Shown: positions 1-7,157, numbered from the stretch's first letter. The stretch is DNA of 64,000 nt from Candidatus Enterococcus willemsii (GCF_009933335.1 NZ_MAEL01000035.1:156041-220040); one strand, 5' to 3'. Notes: generated by a model from the sequence alone, not told the origin. Numbers and translations are program-made.

Positions 1-1
1 C

Positions 2-1408
2 CGAGTGATTCAAGGAGCAGTTACGGGCTTGTTTTATATTCCTGCATCTGTTCTGGTTGGTCTATTATCCGGGGTTATTGGCAAGCGATTGGCAAAGGAA
101 AACCAATTCCCTAAGCCGATGTTAGGTGCTGTTGTCGGTATTGGGATGGAAGTTATCCAAATGTTATTTATCTTATGCTTCAGTGGCGATTTACAGGATG
201 GAATGAATCTAGTACGCTTAATCGCTTTGCCAATGATTTTGTTGAATAGTGTGGGGACATTTATTTTTCTATCGATTTTAACGACAACGTTGAAGCAAGA
301 AGAGCAGGCAAAAGCGGTGCAGACGCATGATGTGTTGGCTTTGGCAGCAGAAACCTTGCCTTATTTTCGCGAGGGGTTAAATGATCGTTCTTGCCAGCAA
401 GTCGCACGGATTATTAAGCATTATACAAAAGTGAGCGCAATTAGCATGACGGATAGTCATCAAATCTTGGCACATGTAGGGTCAGGAGATGATCATCATA
501 TTCCTGAACTGGAAGTTATTACCGAGTTATCTAGAGAAGTATTACGGACAGGGAAAATGACGATTGCACGCACGAAAGAAGAAGTCGGATGTTCGCATCC
601 AGATTGTCCGTTACAAGCAGCGATTGTGATTCCCTTACTGTCACACGATAAAATTGTGGGGACGCTTAAGATGTATTTCACTGATCCCACGCGTTTAACA
701 CATGTGGAGGAGCAGTTAGCTGAAGGATTGGGCACGATTTTTTCTTCACAATTGGAACTTGGTGAAGCAGAAGTGCAATCGAAATTATTAAAAGAAGCTG
801 AGATCAAAAGCTTGCAAGCACAAGTCAATCCACATTTCTTTTTCAATGCGATTAATACCATTTCTGCATTAATGCGCAAAGATGCCGAAAATGCGCGACG
901 TTTATTATTACAGTTAAGCACGTATTTTCGTGGAAACTTGCAAGGAGCCGTCCAAACGACGATTCCATTAGCGCAAGAGTTAGAGCAAGTTCAAGCCTAT
1001 TTATCGTTAGAACAAGCGCGTTTCCCAAATCGTTACCAAGTGGATTTTGAGATTGAAGAAGGTTTAGAAGAAAATAAAGTTCCACCGTATGCTATTCAAG
1101 TGTTAGTTGAAAATACGATTCGTCATGCGTTTGGCAATCGAAAAACAAACAATCACGTAAAAGTTGTCGCGCACAAAATAGACCGAAACGTCATTATCGA
1201 TGTGTGGGACAATGGCATGGGTATTCCAGAAGAACGAAAAGCGTTGTTAGGCAAAGAAGCTGTCAAATCAGAAAAAGGGACAGGAACAGCATTAGAAAAC
1301 CTTGCTCGTCGCATTGACAATCTTTATAGTGGGGCGGGAAGCTTCCAAATTGAAAATCGACCAACAGGCGGTAGTCATGTGCGTTTAACGTTACCTATTA
1401 CAGAATAA
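2..1408 (+). CDS. lytS: Sensor histidine kinase LytS (5' end outside window)
   Basis: Sensor kinase of the LytST system, which controls the lrgAB murein-hydrolase/holin-like genes in response to membrane potential or pyruvate-type signals in Firmicutes. The reading frame is open from base 2, so the N-terminus is missing; the GTG at 5 is internal. Visible parts are the last helices of the 5TM-5TMR_LYT membrane domain (residues 1-90), a GAF-like sensor region (about 105-245), the His_kinase box QVNPHFFFNAINTISAL with the phospho-acceptor His, and a GHKL ATPase with N-box VENTIRHAF and G-box DNGMGIPEE. About 467 residues remain of a family length near 580. The next gene, 13 bp on, is its response regulator. 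Confidence 0.93.
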   Translation, partial: RVIQGAVTGLFYIPASVLVGLLSGVIGKRLAKENQFPKPMLGAVVGIGMEVIQMLFILCFSGDLQDGMNLVRLIALPMILLNSVGTFIFLSILTTTLKQEEQAKAVQTHDVLALAAETLPYFREGLNDRSCQQVARIIKHYTKVSAISMTDSHQILAHVGSGDDHHIPELEVITELSREVLRTGKMTIARTKEEVGCSHPDCPLQAAIVIPLLSHDKIVGTLKMYFTDPTRLTHVEEQLAEGLGTIFSSQLELGEAEVQSKLLKEAEIKSLQAQVNPHFFFNAINTISALMRKDAENARRLLLQLSTYFRGNLQGAVQTTIPLAQELEQVQAYLSLEQARFPNRYQVDFEIEEGLEENKVPPYAIQVLVENTIRHAFGNRKTNNHVKVVAHKIDRNVIIDVWDNGMGIPEERKALLGKEAVKSEKGTGTALENLARRIDNLYSGAGSFQIENRPTGGSHVRLTLPITE

Positions 1409-1421
1409 AGGGGAATCATGT

Positions 1422-2135
1422 ATGCATGTATTAATTGTCGATGATGAACCATTGGCACGAGAAGAATTAAGCTATTTAGTGATGCAACATCCAAAAATTA
1501 CATCGACAGCAGAAGCTGAATCAGTCGAAGAAGCGATGGAAGAGATGATGGATCAAAAACCGGATATTGTGTTTTTAGACATCCATTTAACAGATGAAAG
1601 TGGATTTGATTTAGCGGAAAAGTTCACGCATCTGAAAAAAGCACCGTATTTAATTTTCGCAACCGCATACGATGCCTATGCATTAAAAGCTTTTCAAGTG
1701 AATGCAAAGGATTATTTATTGAAACCATTTGAAGAGCAAAAAATCCACCAAGCATTAGACAAAGCATTAAAAGAAATTGCGCAACAACAACCAACTGTCC
1801 AAACGTTTGAAGCGATTCCGATTCAAGGGGAAGACCGAATTTACTTAGTGGCACCAGAAGAGATTTATTTGGTTTCCGTCGAAGAACGCCAATTAAATAT
1901 TGAGACTAAAGAACAAAGGTATCAGATGACCGGTTCATTAAATAAAATTGAACAAAAATTACCAACAGAACTCTTTCTGAAAACACATCGGAGTTTTATT
2001 TTGAATCGGACAAAGATTCAGGAAATTCAACCATGGTTTAACAATACCCTCCAAGTTATTTTAGAAAATGGCTCACGCGTACCAGTCAGTCGTTCCTATG
2101 TGAAGCAGTTTAAAGAAAGTGTTGGCTTACAATAA
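1422..2135 (+). CDS. lytR: LytTR response regulator LytR
   Basis: Response regulator partner of LytS. Residues 1-120 form a receiver domain with acidic pocket DDE at the N-terminus, phospho-acceptor Asp in VFLDIHL and the conserved Lys in DYLLKPF. Residues 130-237 form a LytTR DNA-binding domain (SLNKIEQKLP, FLKTHRSFILN). The length of 237 aa is normal. The ATG at 1422 has the Shine-Dalgarno AAGGGG upstream; the ATG four bases earlier is out of frame. Its likely target is lrgAB about 800 bp downstream, separated by a convergent gene. Confidence 0.95.
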   Translation: MHVLIVDDEPLAREELSYLVMQHPKITSTAEAESVEEAMEEMMDQKPDIVFLDIHLTDESGFDLAEKFTHLKKAPYLIFATAYDAYALKAFQVNAKDYLLKPFEEQKIHQALDKALKEIAQQQPTVQTFEAIPIQGEDRIYLVAPEEIYLVSVEERQLNIETKEQRYQMTGSLNKIEQKLPTELFLKTHRSFILNRTKIQEIQPWFNNTLQVILENGSRVPVSRSYVKQFKESVGLQ

Positions 2136-2140
2136 AAAAA

Positions 2141-2176
2141 CCAGTGAATGAGGAGCTTCATTCACTGGTTTTTTTA
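2141..2176. terminator. Bidirectional terminator between lytR and the convergent gene
   Basis: An 11-bp perfect stem (2141-2151 with 2158-2168, sequence CCAGTGAATGA) with a 6-nt loop. It is flanked by an A run on the left and a T run on the right, so it can end transcripts from both sides. Confidence 0.9.
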
Positions 2177-2178
2177 AG

Positions 2179-2697
2179 TTATCGAAAATCAATGGCATAT
2201 TCGGTCAGAGTATCCATATTAGAGATAAATTTATGTGCTTTTTCAGGTTGTTCTTCAACTTTTTTTAAGGTCTCTTTATCGGATGTATTTAAGATAATCC
2301 CTAACTTATTGTCACGGATTTTTTTATAAGGAATGAACTTTACATAATTACCGATATCAGCTTGTAAATTTCTGCTCGCTGCTTGTGCGAGTTTGTTATT
2401 GGTCCATTCGATGTTGTAGCCATTTGGTTGATTGGTGAAAGTTAAAGTATAGGTTATCTCAAGTGGGAGGGGTGAATCGACAGGTTCAAACTCATTCATC
2501 GTATGTTCGTGAATAAGACTCGTTTGTGTGACATAAACGTTTTGTTCTTCAGGAGCGGTGATTTCATAGGCAATCGTTGTATCTGTGTTTTGGATTTGAG
2601 TAATGAATGACGGTTGTTTTAAATAATAATAACCACCAATCGCAAGGGCAAGTAAGAAAATCAAACCAACAGACAACCAAATAAACTTCTTTTTCAT
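2179..2697 (-). CDS. Membrane-anchored protein of unknown function
   Basis: A 172-aa protein with a positively charged start (MKKKF) and one hydrophobic segment at about residues 5-26. The remaining ~145 residues are hydrophilic and probably lie outside the cell. I recognise no catalytic motif. The start has a strong site (AGGAGG, 7 nt before ATG), and an extended -10 (TGCTATACT, minus strand, near 2728-2736) lies upstream, so it is expressed on its own. It sits between lytR and lrgA on the opposite strand. A role in cell-envelope biology is only a guess from the neighbours. Confidence 0.75.
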   Translation of the reverse strand: MKKKFIWLSVGLIFLLALAIGGYYYLKQPSFITQIQNTDTTIAYEITAPEEQNVYVTQTSLIHEHTMNEFEPVDSPLPLEITYTLTFTNQPNGYNIEWTNNKLAQAASRNLQADIGNYVKFIPYKKIRDNKLGIILNTSDKETLKKVEEQPEKAHKFISNMDTLTEYAIDFR

Positions 2698-2888
2698 AAC
2701 AAACCTCCTAAAGCTCTTTTTCCTTTTAGTATAGCATGAAAAGGTTGTGTTGTTCTTTGTTTATCGAAGGTAATTATTAAATTTGCCATGTTTCACCAAC
2801 GACTCATTCGAAATTTTCATGTATTTTACGTTTGTTTTTTTGCATTTCATGTCATTATTCAGGTAACTCGTGAATGTTTTCTCACAAA

Positions 2889-2941
2889 AATTCGTTTTCA
2901 TTCTATACTAAGCATGTAGAAAACAAGAGGAGATGGACACT
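2889..2941 (+). promoter_or_regulatory. Probable lrgAB promoter
   Basis: A good -10 (TATACT at 2904-2909) has no recognisable -35 at the right distance. This fits a promoter that needs an activator such as LytR. The 2698-2941 gap holds nothing else that I can name; a TTACGTTTG element near 2826 loosely resembles a LytTR half-site. Confidence 0.45.
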
Positions 2942-3364
2942 ATGGAAAAGAAAGTATATTCATTTTTACAACAAGCATTTATTTTTGCTCTTATTATGTT
3001 ACTAGCGAACGGATTGGCGTTAATTATACCAATTCCGGTACCAGCATCAGTGATTGGTATGATTCTACTTTTTGTCGGCTTATGTACAAAAATTATTAAG
3101 CTAGAACAGGTGGAAGAACTAAGTAATTCGTTGTCTCGAGTGATTACTTTCTTATTCGTGCCATCAGGTATTTCATTAATTAATTCGTTGGATATTATGC
3201 AACAATACGGTTTACAAATTCTATTTGTCATTTTAGTTGCAACACTAGCTTTATTAGCTTCAACGGGTTGGACAGGCGCCTTCTTATTACACATTAAGGA
3301 TCACCGTGAAACCGAAAAAGAAAGACAAGTACCTGCAGAACATAAAGGAGGCGTGTCATTATGA
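2942..3364 (+). CDS. lrgA: Antiholin-like protein LrgA
   Basis: Small polytopic membrane protein of the CidA/LrgA holin-like family, which modulates murein hydrolase activity and autolysis and in some species moves pyruvate together with LrgB. It has 140 aa and about four hydrophobic helices, with the family signature around [17 protein letters not shown] chose ATG 2942 over the in-frame ATG at 2933 because AGGAG (2928-2932) is 9 nt from 2942 but touches 2933. The stop overlaps lrgB by ATGA, so the two are translationally coupled. Confidence 0.92.
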   Translation: MEKKVYSFLQQAFIFALIMLLANGLALIIPIPVPASVIGMILLFVGLCTKIIKLEQVEELSNSLSRVITFLFVPSGISLINSLDIMQQYGLQILFVILVATLALLASTGWTGAFLLHIKDHRETEKERQVPAEHKGGVSL

Positions 3365-4044
3365 GTCCATACGTTGGTATTATTATCTCATTTGTCGTTT
3401 TTGGTATCGGAAGCTGGGCATTCAAAAAAAGCAAAGGCTTCTTCTTATTTACCCCATTATTTTTTGCAATGATTTTAGGTGTTGCTGTATTGAAATTCAC
3501 TGGGATCAGTTATGAACAATACAATGAAGGTGGTAAATTTATCAGCTTTTTCTTAGAACCTGCAACTGTGGCTTTTGCCATTCCTTTGTATAAAAAAAGA
3601 GATGTATTGAAAAAATATTGGGTAGAAATTTTGACCGCTTTGACGATTGGCTCATTTGGTTCATTAGTCGCAGTTGTACTTGCAGGGAAATTGATCCAAA
3701 TGAATCCAAGCATTATCGCGTCAATTTTACCACAAGCAGCAACCACAGCTATTGCCGTTCCTATCTCTGAATCAGTTGGTGGTGTCGCATCAATTACAGC
3801 TTTTACTGTCATCTTTAATGGTGTGTTAACTTATGCCTTAGGACGCATGGCATTGAAATGGTTCCACATCAAACATCCCGTAGCCAAAGGATTAGCTCTT
3901 GGTGCTGCAGGACATGCTTTAGGTGTTGCAGTAGGATTGGAAATGGGTGAGACAGAAGCCGCTATGGCAAGTATTTCTGTTGTTGTTGTAGGTGTGATTA
4001 CAGTCGTTGTGGTGCCCGTGTTCGCAACATTAGTAGGAATTTAA
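3361..4044 (+). CDS. lrgB: Antiholin-like protein LrgB
   Basis: Integral membrane partner of LrgA (CidB/LrgB family), 227 aa, usual length. Several hydrophobic helices carry the family signatures [13 protein letters not shown] and [15 protein letters not shown]. It starts in an ATGA overlap with lrgA behind AAAGGAGG. LytST, encoded just upstream, is the established regulator of lrgAB in staphylococci, streptococci and bacilli, so regulation by it here is likely. A strong terminator follows. Confidence 0.94.
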   Translation: MSPYVGIIISFVVFGIGSWAFKKSKGFFLFTPLFFAMILGVAVLKFTGISYEQYNEGGKFISFFLEPATVAFAIPLYKKRDVLKKYWVEILTALTIGSFGSLVAVVLAGKLIQMNPSIIASILPQAATTAIAVPISESVGGVASITAFTVIFNGVLTYALGRMALKWFHIKHPVAKGLALGAAGHALGVAVGLEMGETEAAMASISVVVVGVITVVVVPVFATLVGI

Positions 4045-4046
4045 AA

Positions 4047-4087
4047 AAGAAGACATCTTGCTTGAAATAGCAAGGTGTCTTCTTTTT
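4047..4087. terminator. Bidirectional terminator after lrgB
   Basis: Long stem GAAGACATCTTGC (from 4049) pairing with GCAAGGTGTCTTC (to about 4082), with A and T runs on the two sides. It also ends the minus-strand small-protein transcript whose last codon is at 4096. Confidence 0.88.
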
Positions 4088-4095
4088 TATTCGTC

Positions 4096-4257
4096 TCATT
4101 CTTCATTTTCTTCCTCATACGCAATTCGAAACATCAGTATAATCAAAATGACGGTTGAACCTAATAATACCGGAACTTGTACATTGTCATTAACTGGACC
4201 GAATATTGAAATTAGAATCAAAATAACCAAAATTATCGACAGAATGGCACGAATCAT
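4096..4257 (-). CDS. Small two-helix membrane protein, coupled to upstream secreted protein
   Basis: A 53-aa ORF (starts MIRAILSIILVILILISIFG, ends EEENEE). It has two hydrophobic segments (about 3-20 and 28-44) separated by a short polar loop, and an acidic tail. Its ATG overlaps the stop of the preceding gene as ATGA, a coupling typical of real gene pairs. It has no similarity that I recognise. The layout (small secreted product followed by a tiny membrane protein) resembles bacteriocin or effector plus immunity pairs, but that is inference from arrangement only. Confidence 0.6.
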   Translation of the reverse strand: MIRAILSIILVILILISIFGPVNDNVQVPVLLGSTVILIILMFRIAYEEENEE

Positions 4258-4469
4258 AGATAAAAACCACGATAGCCATCAGACAACTTTTCAACATGGA
4301 TTAACGTGTAGCCATTGTAGGTTTTTGGTGGATAATTCTTAAATCTGTAAATTTTGTATTGGATAAAAGTAGAAACGTCATTTGGACTCTCTGCTTCATC
4401 TCCATGAACGACTGGACTAGTAGTACCCATAATACCGACCATCAATGCGAATAAAATGACTTTTTTCAT
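4254..4469 (-). CDS. Small secreted protein under the LytTR-box promoter
   Basis: A 71-aa protein with a clear Sec signal peptide (MKKVILFALMVGIMGTTSP, cleavage probably after VVHG near residue 23). The predicted mature chain of about 48 aa is rich in Tyr, Lys and Asn and has no Cys. The frame is open further upstream to 4532, but AGGAG lies 10 nt before the ATG at 4469, and a -10 at 4502-4507 with paired LytTR boxes at 4539-4569 places the transcript start near 4495. It follows the response-regulator gene on the same strand. The function is unknown; a quorum-controlled secreted peptide or bacteriocin-like factor is the leading guess. Confidence 0.62.
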   Translation of the reverse strand: MKKVILFALMVGIMGTTSPVVHGDEAESPNDVSTFIQYKIYRFKNYPPKTYNGYTLIHVEKLSDGYRGFYL

Positions 4470-4501
4470 CTGTTTCACTCTCCTATCAAAATGATACTTT
4501 G

Positions 4502-4569
4502 AGTGTACTACAATTAGAGGCGTAAAAACCAAAAAAGGCGTGAACGTTGATTATTTTGACTTGAACGTA
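4502..4569 (-). promoter_or_regulatory. LytTR-box promoter P3 (minus strand)
   Basis: Read on the minus strand: box 1 TACGTTCAAG (4560-4569), 11-bp gap, box 2 AACGTTCACG (4539-4548), then -10 TACACT (4502-4507). Box starts are 21 bp apart, two helical turns. The -10 begins 41 bp after the start of box 2, exactly as in P1 and P2 at 6.7 and 6.9 kb. Box 1 is embedded in the last codons of the response-regulator gene. The arrangement matches the PlnC/AgrA/ComE class of LytTR operators. Confidence 0.72.
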
Positions 4570-5291
4570 TGATTGAGTTGCGAAATTTGGCGAATAGAAA
4601 CCAAACATGTTTCATTATTAATGAAAGTGAGTATCCTTTTTTTCTGATCAACATGAAGAATTGTTTGTTGATTGGCAACGAATGATTTATGCACCCGAAT
4701 GAAATGTTCTGATAATTGCTCCACTTCGGTAATTTTGCCATAAAATTCGACGGAGCCGTTCGTTAGGTGCAAAATCAATTTGTGTTGTGCAGGTGATGTT
4801 TCAAAAAACATAATGTCCGACAAATCAAAGACACGAATTTGGCTACCAACTTTGAGACGGATTTTATCCGTCAACACTTTATTTTCAGATGTATAATGTT
4901 TTTGGGCTTGTTGTAGAGCTTCTTTGATGCGCCTAGTCATATCCTGGGGATCATCTTTAGGAATATAATCCATCGCTTCGACTTTATACTTGAAGGTTAA
5001 CGGTGCCTTCTCGCTATGTGTAGTGGTAAAGATAATTTTACCATCAATACATAAATCACGAATCGCTGCACCAAGTTGAATGCCATCCATTTGATGATTT
5101 AAATCGACATCTAAAAAATAAATACCTTGGTTTTGTGGGTGTAGAGTGACATATTCAAGTAGTTCATCAGGATTAGCTGTACTTAAAGCAATATGCATAT
5201 CTAAGTCTTCCATCAACAAATAGTTATTAATTAGCGTCTCTAATTTAGTTCGTTGAATTAAATTGTCTTCGCAAATAAATATATTTAGCAT
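4551..5291 (-). CDS. LytTR-family quorum-sensing response regulator (AgrA/PlnC/ComE type)
   Basis: A 246-aa regulator. The receiver domain (1-125) has acidic residues in ICEDN and phospho-acceptor Asp61 in YFLDVDL. The LytTR DNA-binding domain (145-246) contains FFETSPAQHKLILHL and HFIRVHKSFVANQQ. The start is 2 bp after the kinase stop, with GGAGGG inside the end of the kinase gene. Length and architecture match the peptide-pheromone regulators AgrA, FsrA, PlnC and ComE. Likely binding sites are the three paired-box promoters on either side. No AgrB-type processing protease or canonical AgrD gene is present in the window. Confidence 0.9.
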   Translation of the reverse strand: MLNIFICEDNLIQRTKLETLINNYLLMEDLDMHIALSTANPDELLEYVTLHPQNQGIYFLDVDLNHQMDGIQLGAAIRDLCIDGKIIFTTTHSEKAPLTFKYKVEAMDYIPKDDPQDMTRRIKEALQQAQKHYTSENKVLTDKIRLKVGSQIRVFDLSDIMFFETSPAQHKLILHLTNGSVEFYGKITEVEQLSEHFIRVHKSFVANQQTILHVDQKKRILTFINNETCLVSIRQISQLNHTFKSK

Positions 5292-5293
5292 AC

Positions 5294-6580
5294 TTACCCT
5301 CCAAAAATAGTTAGTTTTTGTGTGAATTGCTTATCAATACTTGTTTCCAGCAAAAGATTGGGAATTTGTTGTACCAACTCATCGACAGTGCTCAAACCAA
5401 GCCCGCGATGACTCCCCTTTGTCGAAAAACCAGTTGTTTTTAATTGATGTAATGGTTCAATGTCTGCGCGTGCAGTATTTTGGATAACAAATAGACAGTC
5501 TTCAGCAATCGTGAAAATCGCTACTTCAAGTGTTCCTTGCTGTAAATTCTCCAATTCTTCAATCGCATTATCCAATAAAATCCCTAGAATACGGACAAAA
5601 ATAATCGGATCAACCGTTGCTGGAAGTTGAATAGGTTCATTGATTTCTAGAGAGACGGGAATACCTTTTTCTTGGGCCAATAAAAGTTTGGTCATAAAAA
5701 TGCTTCGAATCGCCGCATTTTCGATTTTTTGTAAATTGTTGAGTTTTAAAAAATGTTCTGAAAAAATTGCTCTTGTTGGTTGAATGTGTTCTGTGTAGTA
5801 AGCTTTTAATTCAGACATATCCTCGGCTTCCATGTAGCTTTCCATGGAGGAAAGGATGTTGATATAGTCATGACGAAACTTGCGAATTTCTTGGTATTGT
5901 TTATCTAATTCAGTCGTATACAGTTGCATCGTTTGGTATTCAATTTCTTTCTTTTGAGCAATCAAGGTTAATCGTTGGTGCCTTTTCAGAAGCGTAATTG
6001 TCAAAATCCCCACAAAAATTAATAAGACAATAAAAATATTGAAGATATTTAATAACGTTTCAAATTGAAAGTCACTTGGATTGGACTGAATGTAATTGTT
6101 TAATGCGTATAACTGATAAACAAAAAATAAAGAAAACACCGTGTATCCAAGCCAAGCTAATTGATTTTCAGGCAGTTTGGTTAAAAAAAGCCGTTGAATA
6201 CCAAAAGCGAGCAAACAATTGCAAGCAACAGAAAAGCAGAACCAGAAAATCATCAAGCTATTGTTACCAGAAAATAGTACTTGTATGGTAAATGGCGTGG
6301 CGAAATAATCAAATCCCATCGATAGTAGGAAAGCGAGTGTCAGCGTCAATAGTAATTTACCAATCGGCTGTGTGCGGTCATTCATAAAAGAAAGAATAAA
6401 CAGTAAGACTAATAAAACAATCGTATCAACTTGAGAAATATTGCGACCTAAATTATAAGTAAGAATCAAAATAATGACTGAAAGAAATAAGTTATTTTTC
6501 TTGAAGAGCGGAAGCGTATCTAAGATGAAAAAATTACAAAAAATTTGAATAATATGTGAAAAAATCGACAAATAAAACAT
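5294..6580 (-). CDS. HPK10-type sensor histidine kinase (AgrC/ComD/PlnB-like)
   Basis: A 428-aa membrane kinase. Residues 1-200 hold about six hydrophobic helices, the kind of domain that reads peptide pheromones. The H-box KFRHDYINILSSMESYM (near residue 238) is the HPK10 form. The GHKL ATPase has N-box LLDNAIEELE and G-box KGSHRGLGLS. GGAGG lies 6 nt before the ATG at 6580. An extended -10 (TGCTATAAT, minus strand, 6615-6623) lies upstream. It is co-transcribed with the LytTR regulator. The ligand is not identifiable; there is no neighbouring ABC exporter or AgrB. Confidence 0.9.
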   Translation of the reverse strand: MFYLSIFSHIIQIFCNFFILDTLPLFKKNNLFLSVIILILTYNLGRNISQVDTIVLLVLLFILSFMNDRTQPIGKLLLTLTLAFLLSMGFDYFATPFTIQVLFSGNNSLMIFWFCFSVACNCLLAFGIQRLFLTKLPENQLAWLGYTVFSLFFVYQLYALNNYIQSNPSDFQFETLLNIFNIFIVLLIFVGILTITLLKRHQRLTLIAQKKEIEYQTMQLYTTELDKQYQEIRKFRHDYINILSSMESYMEAEDMSELKAYYTEHIQPTRAIFSEHFLKLNNLQKIENAAIRSIFMTKLLLAQEKGIPVSLEINEPIQLPATVDPIIFVRILGILLDNAIEELENLQQGTLEVAIFTIAEDCLFVIQNTARADIEPLHQLKTTGFSTKGSHRGLGLSTVDELVQQIPNLLLETSIDKQFTQKLTIFGG

Positions 6581-6614
6581 GTAATACCTCCAATCTATCA
6601 GGGCTTGTTAAGAA

Positions 6615-6623
6615 ATTATAGCA
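6615..6623 (-). promoter_or_regulatory. Extended -10 promoter for the kinase/regulator operon
   Basis: Minus-strand TGCTATAAT. The -35 is weak. The transcript start would be about 30 bp before the kinase ATG. LytTR boxes of the divergent P1 promoter lie 40-80 bp upstream, so autoregulation is possible. Confidence 0.5.
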
Positions 6624-6660
6624 TGGTATACGCAAAAAAGGACAGATAGTTTGGGGAATT

Positions 6661-6846
6661 TCAACGTTCAAGTACAAAAATCCAACGTTTACGTAAAAAA
6701 TGGTTTTTGGTAGTCAAAATAAAGTAAAATGAACTTGCGAATGCTAATAACTCACTTTTCAACACAAGTGATTGCGAATACTTACGAGTGTAGCAATAGC
6801 ATATATTCATTTGAAAAATAAAAATATTTGAAGTATTTTTGCACAT
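6661..6846 (-). CDS. Possible 61-aa peptide (uncertain)
   Basis: Minus-strand ORF starting MCKNTSNIFIFQMNICYCYT and ending RKRWIFVLER. In its favour are a sigma-A promoter (TTGACT at 6886-6891, 18-bp spacer, TATAAT at 6862-6867) and an AGAGG site 8 nt before ATG; the leader would be very short. Against it are no recognised family, no signal peptide, no double-glycine leader and an AT-rich composition. It lies upstream of the pheromone-type kinase and its end overlaps the P1 boxes, so a pheromone precursor is conceivable but unproven. Confidence 0.28.
   Translation of the reverse strand: MCKNTSNIFIFQMNICYCYTRKYSQSLVLKSELLAFASSFYFILTTKNHFLRKRWIFVLER
6663..6730 (+). promoter_or_regulatory. LytTR-box promoter P1 (plus strand)
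   Basis: Box 1 AACGTTCAAG (6663-6672), 11-bp gap, box 2 AACGTTTACG (6684-6693), -10 TAAAAT (6725-6730) starting 41 bp after the start of box 2. A conserved TGG lies 17-19 bp into the interval, as in P2 and P3. The predicted start is near 6737. The next ~160 bases contain no ORF with a ribosome-binding site on this strand, but they include repeats that can form a hairpin (TCACTT/AAGTGA) inside a larger ATGCTA/TAGCAT pairing. Confidence 0.68.
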
Positions 6847-6861
6847 AGTATTAACCTCTAA

Positions 6862-6891
6862 ATTATATTGTTACCTCGCTTTTGTAGTCAA
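6862..6891 (-). promoter_or_regulatory. Minus-strand sigma-A promoter abutting P2 boxes
   Basis: TTGACT (6886-6891), 18-bp spacer, TATAAT (6862-6867) reading leftward. Its -35 lies 5 bp from the first P2 box (6897), so regulator binding at P2 could affect both directions. It would transcribe the uncertain 61-aa ORF and could run on towards the kinase gene. Confidence 0.45.
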
Positions 6892-6896
6892 AAAGC

Positions 6897-6964
6897 AACG
6901 TTCAAGTATAAAAATATAACGTTTGCGCCAATTTTGGCTATAGCACATAGAATTTTGATACACT
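6897..6964 (+). promoter_or_regulatory. LytTR-box promoter P2 (plus strand)
   Basis: Box 1 AACGTTCAAG (6897-6906), 11-bp gap, box 2 AACGTTTGCG (6918-6927), -10 TACACT (6959-6964). Geometry is identical to P1 and P3: box starts 21 bp apart and the -10 starting 41 bp from the start of box 2. The predicted start is near 6971. Downstream are a 7-codon ORF and then the guanidine riboswitch, with no terminator in between. Confidence 0.7.
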
Positions 6965-7017
6965 GATAAAGTGTAGAATCATAGATCACATACCTCAGGC
7001 ACAACAGGAGCAGGGGG

Positions 7018-7041
7018 ATGTGGTCTTTTGACTTTTATTGA
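7018..7041 (+). CDS. Micro-ORF MWSFDFY (speculative)
   Basis: A seven-codon ORF encoding MWSFDFY, with AGGAG 7 nt before its ATG. It is the first AUG on the predicted P2 transcript. It overlaps the -35 of the riboswitch promoter. Leaderless short signalling peptides exist in streptococci (for example SIP of S. pyogenes), but nothing here shows that this one is made or used. Confidence 0.22.
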   Translation: MWSFDFY

Positions 7042-7056
7042 AAGATTTGCTATAAC
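7028..7056 (+). promoter_or_regulatory. Promoter of the guanidine riboswitch operon
   Basis: TTGACT (7028-7033), 17-bp spacer, TATAAC (7051-7056) with a TG extension. It is well placed to start the riboswitch RNA near 7063. Confidence 0.75.
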
Positions 7057-7074
7057 TAAAGGACTTAAATAAAA

Positions 7075-7157
7075 AAGGTGTTCTAGGGTTCCGCAATATT
7101 GGTCTGGTCCGAGAGAACACGCGCACAGCGTACACGGTAGGAGAAAAGCCTAGGAGT
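7075..7157 (+). ncRNA. Guanidine-I (ykkC) riboswitch aptamer
   Basis: The family's conserved stretches occur in the right order: CTAGGGTTCCG (7083-7093), GGTCTGGTCCGAGAG (7101-7115), ACACGG (7132-7137) and GGAGAAAAGCC (7140-7150). The closing helix GTGTTC (7078-7083) pairs with GAACAC (7115-7120). The 3' end overlaps a terminator stem, giving an ON switch in which guanidinium binding stabilises the aptamer and prevents termination. The downstream SMR pair is the classic target of this class. Confidence 0.93.

Noticed and set aside
4058..4342. 94-codon plus-strand ORF after lrgB
   Set aside because: Starts inside the lrgB terminator, has no ribosome-binding site, and lies antisense to the better supported 53-aa and 71-aa minus-strand genes.
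6076..6291. 71-codon plus-strand ORF
   Set aside because: Lies wholly antisense within the histidine kinase gene, with no promoter or binding site.
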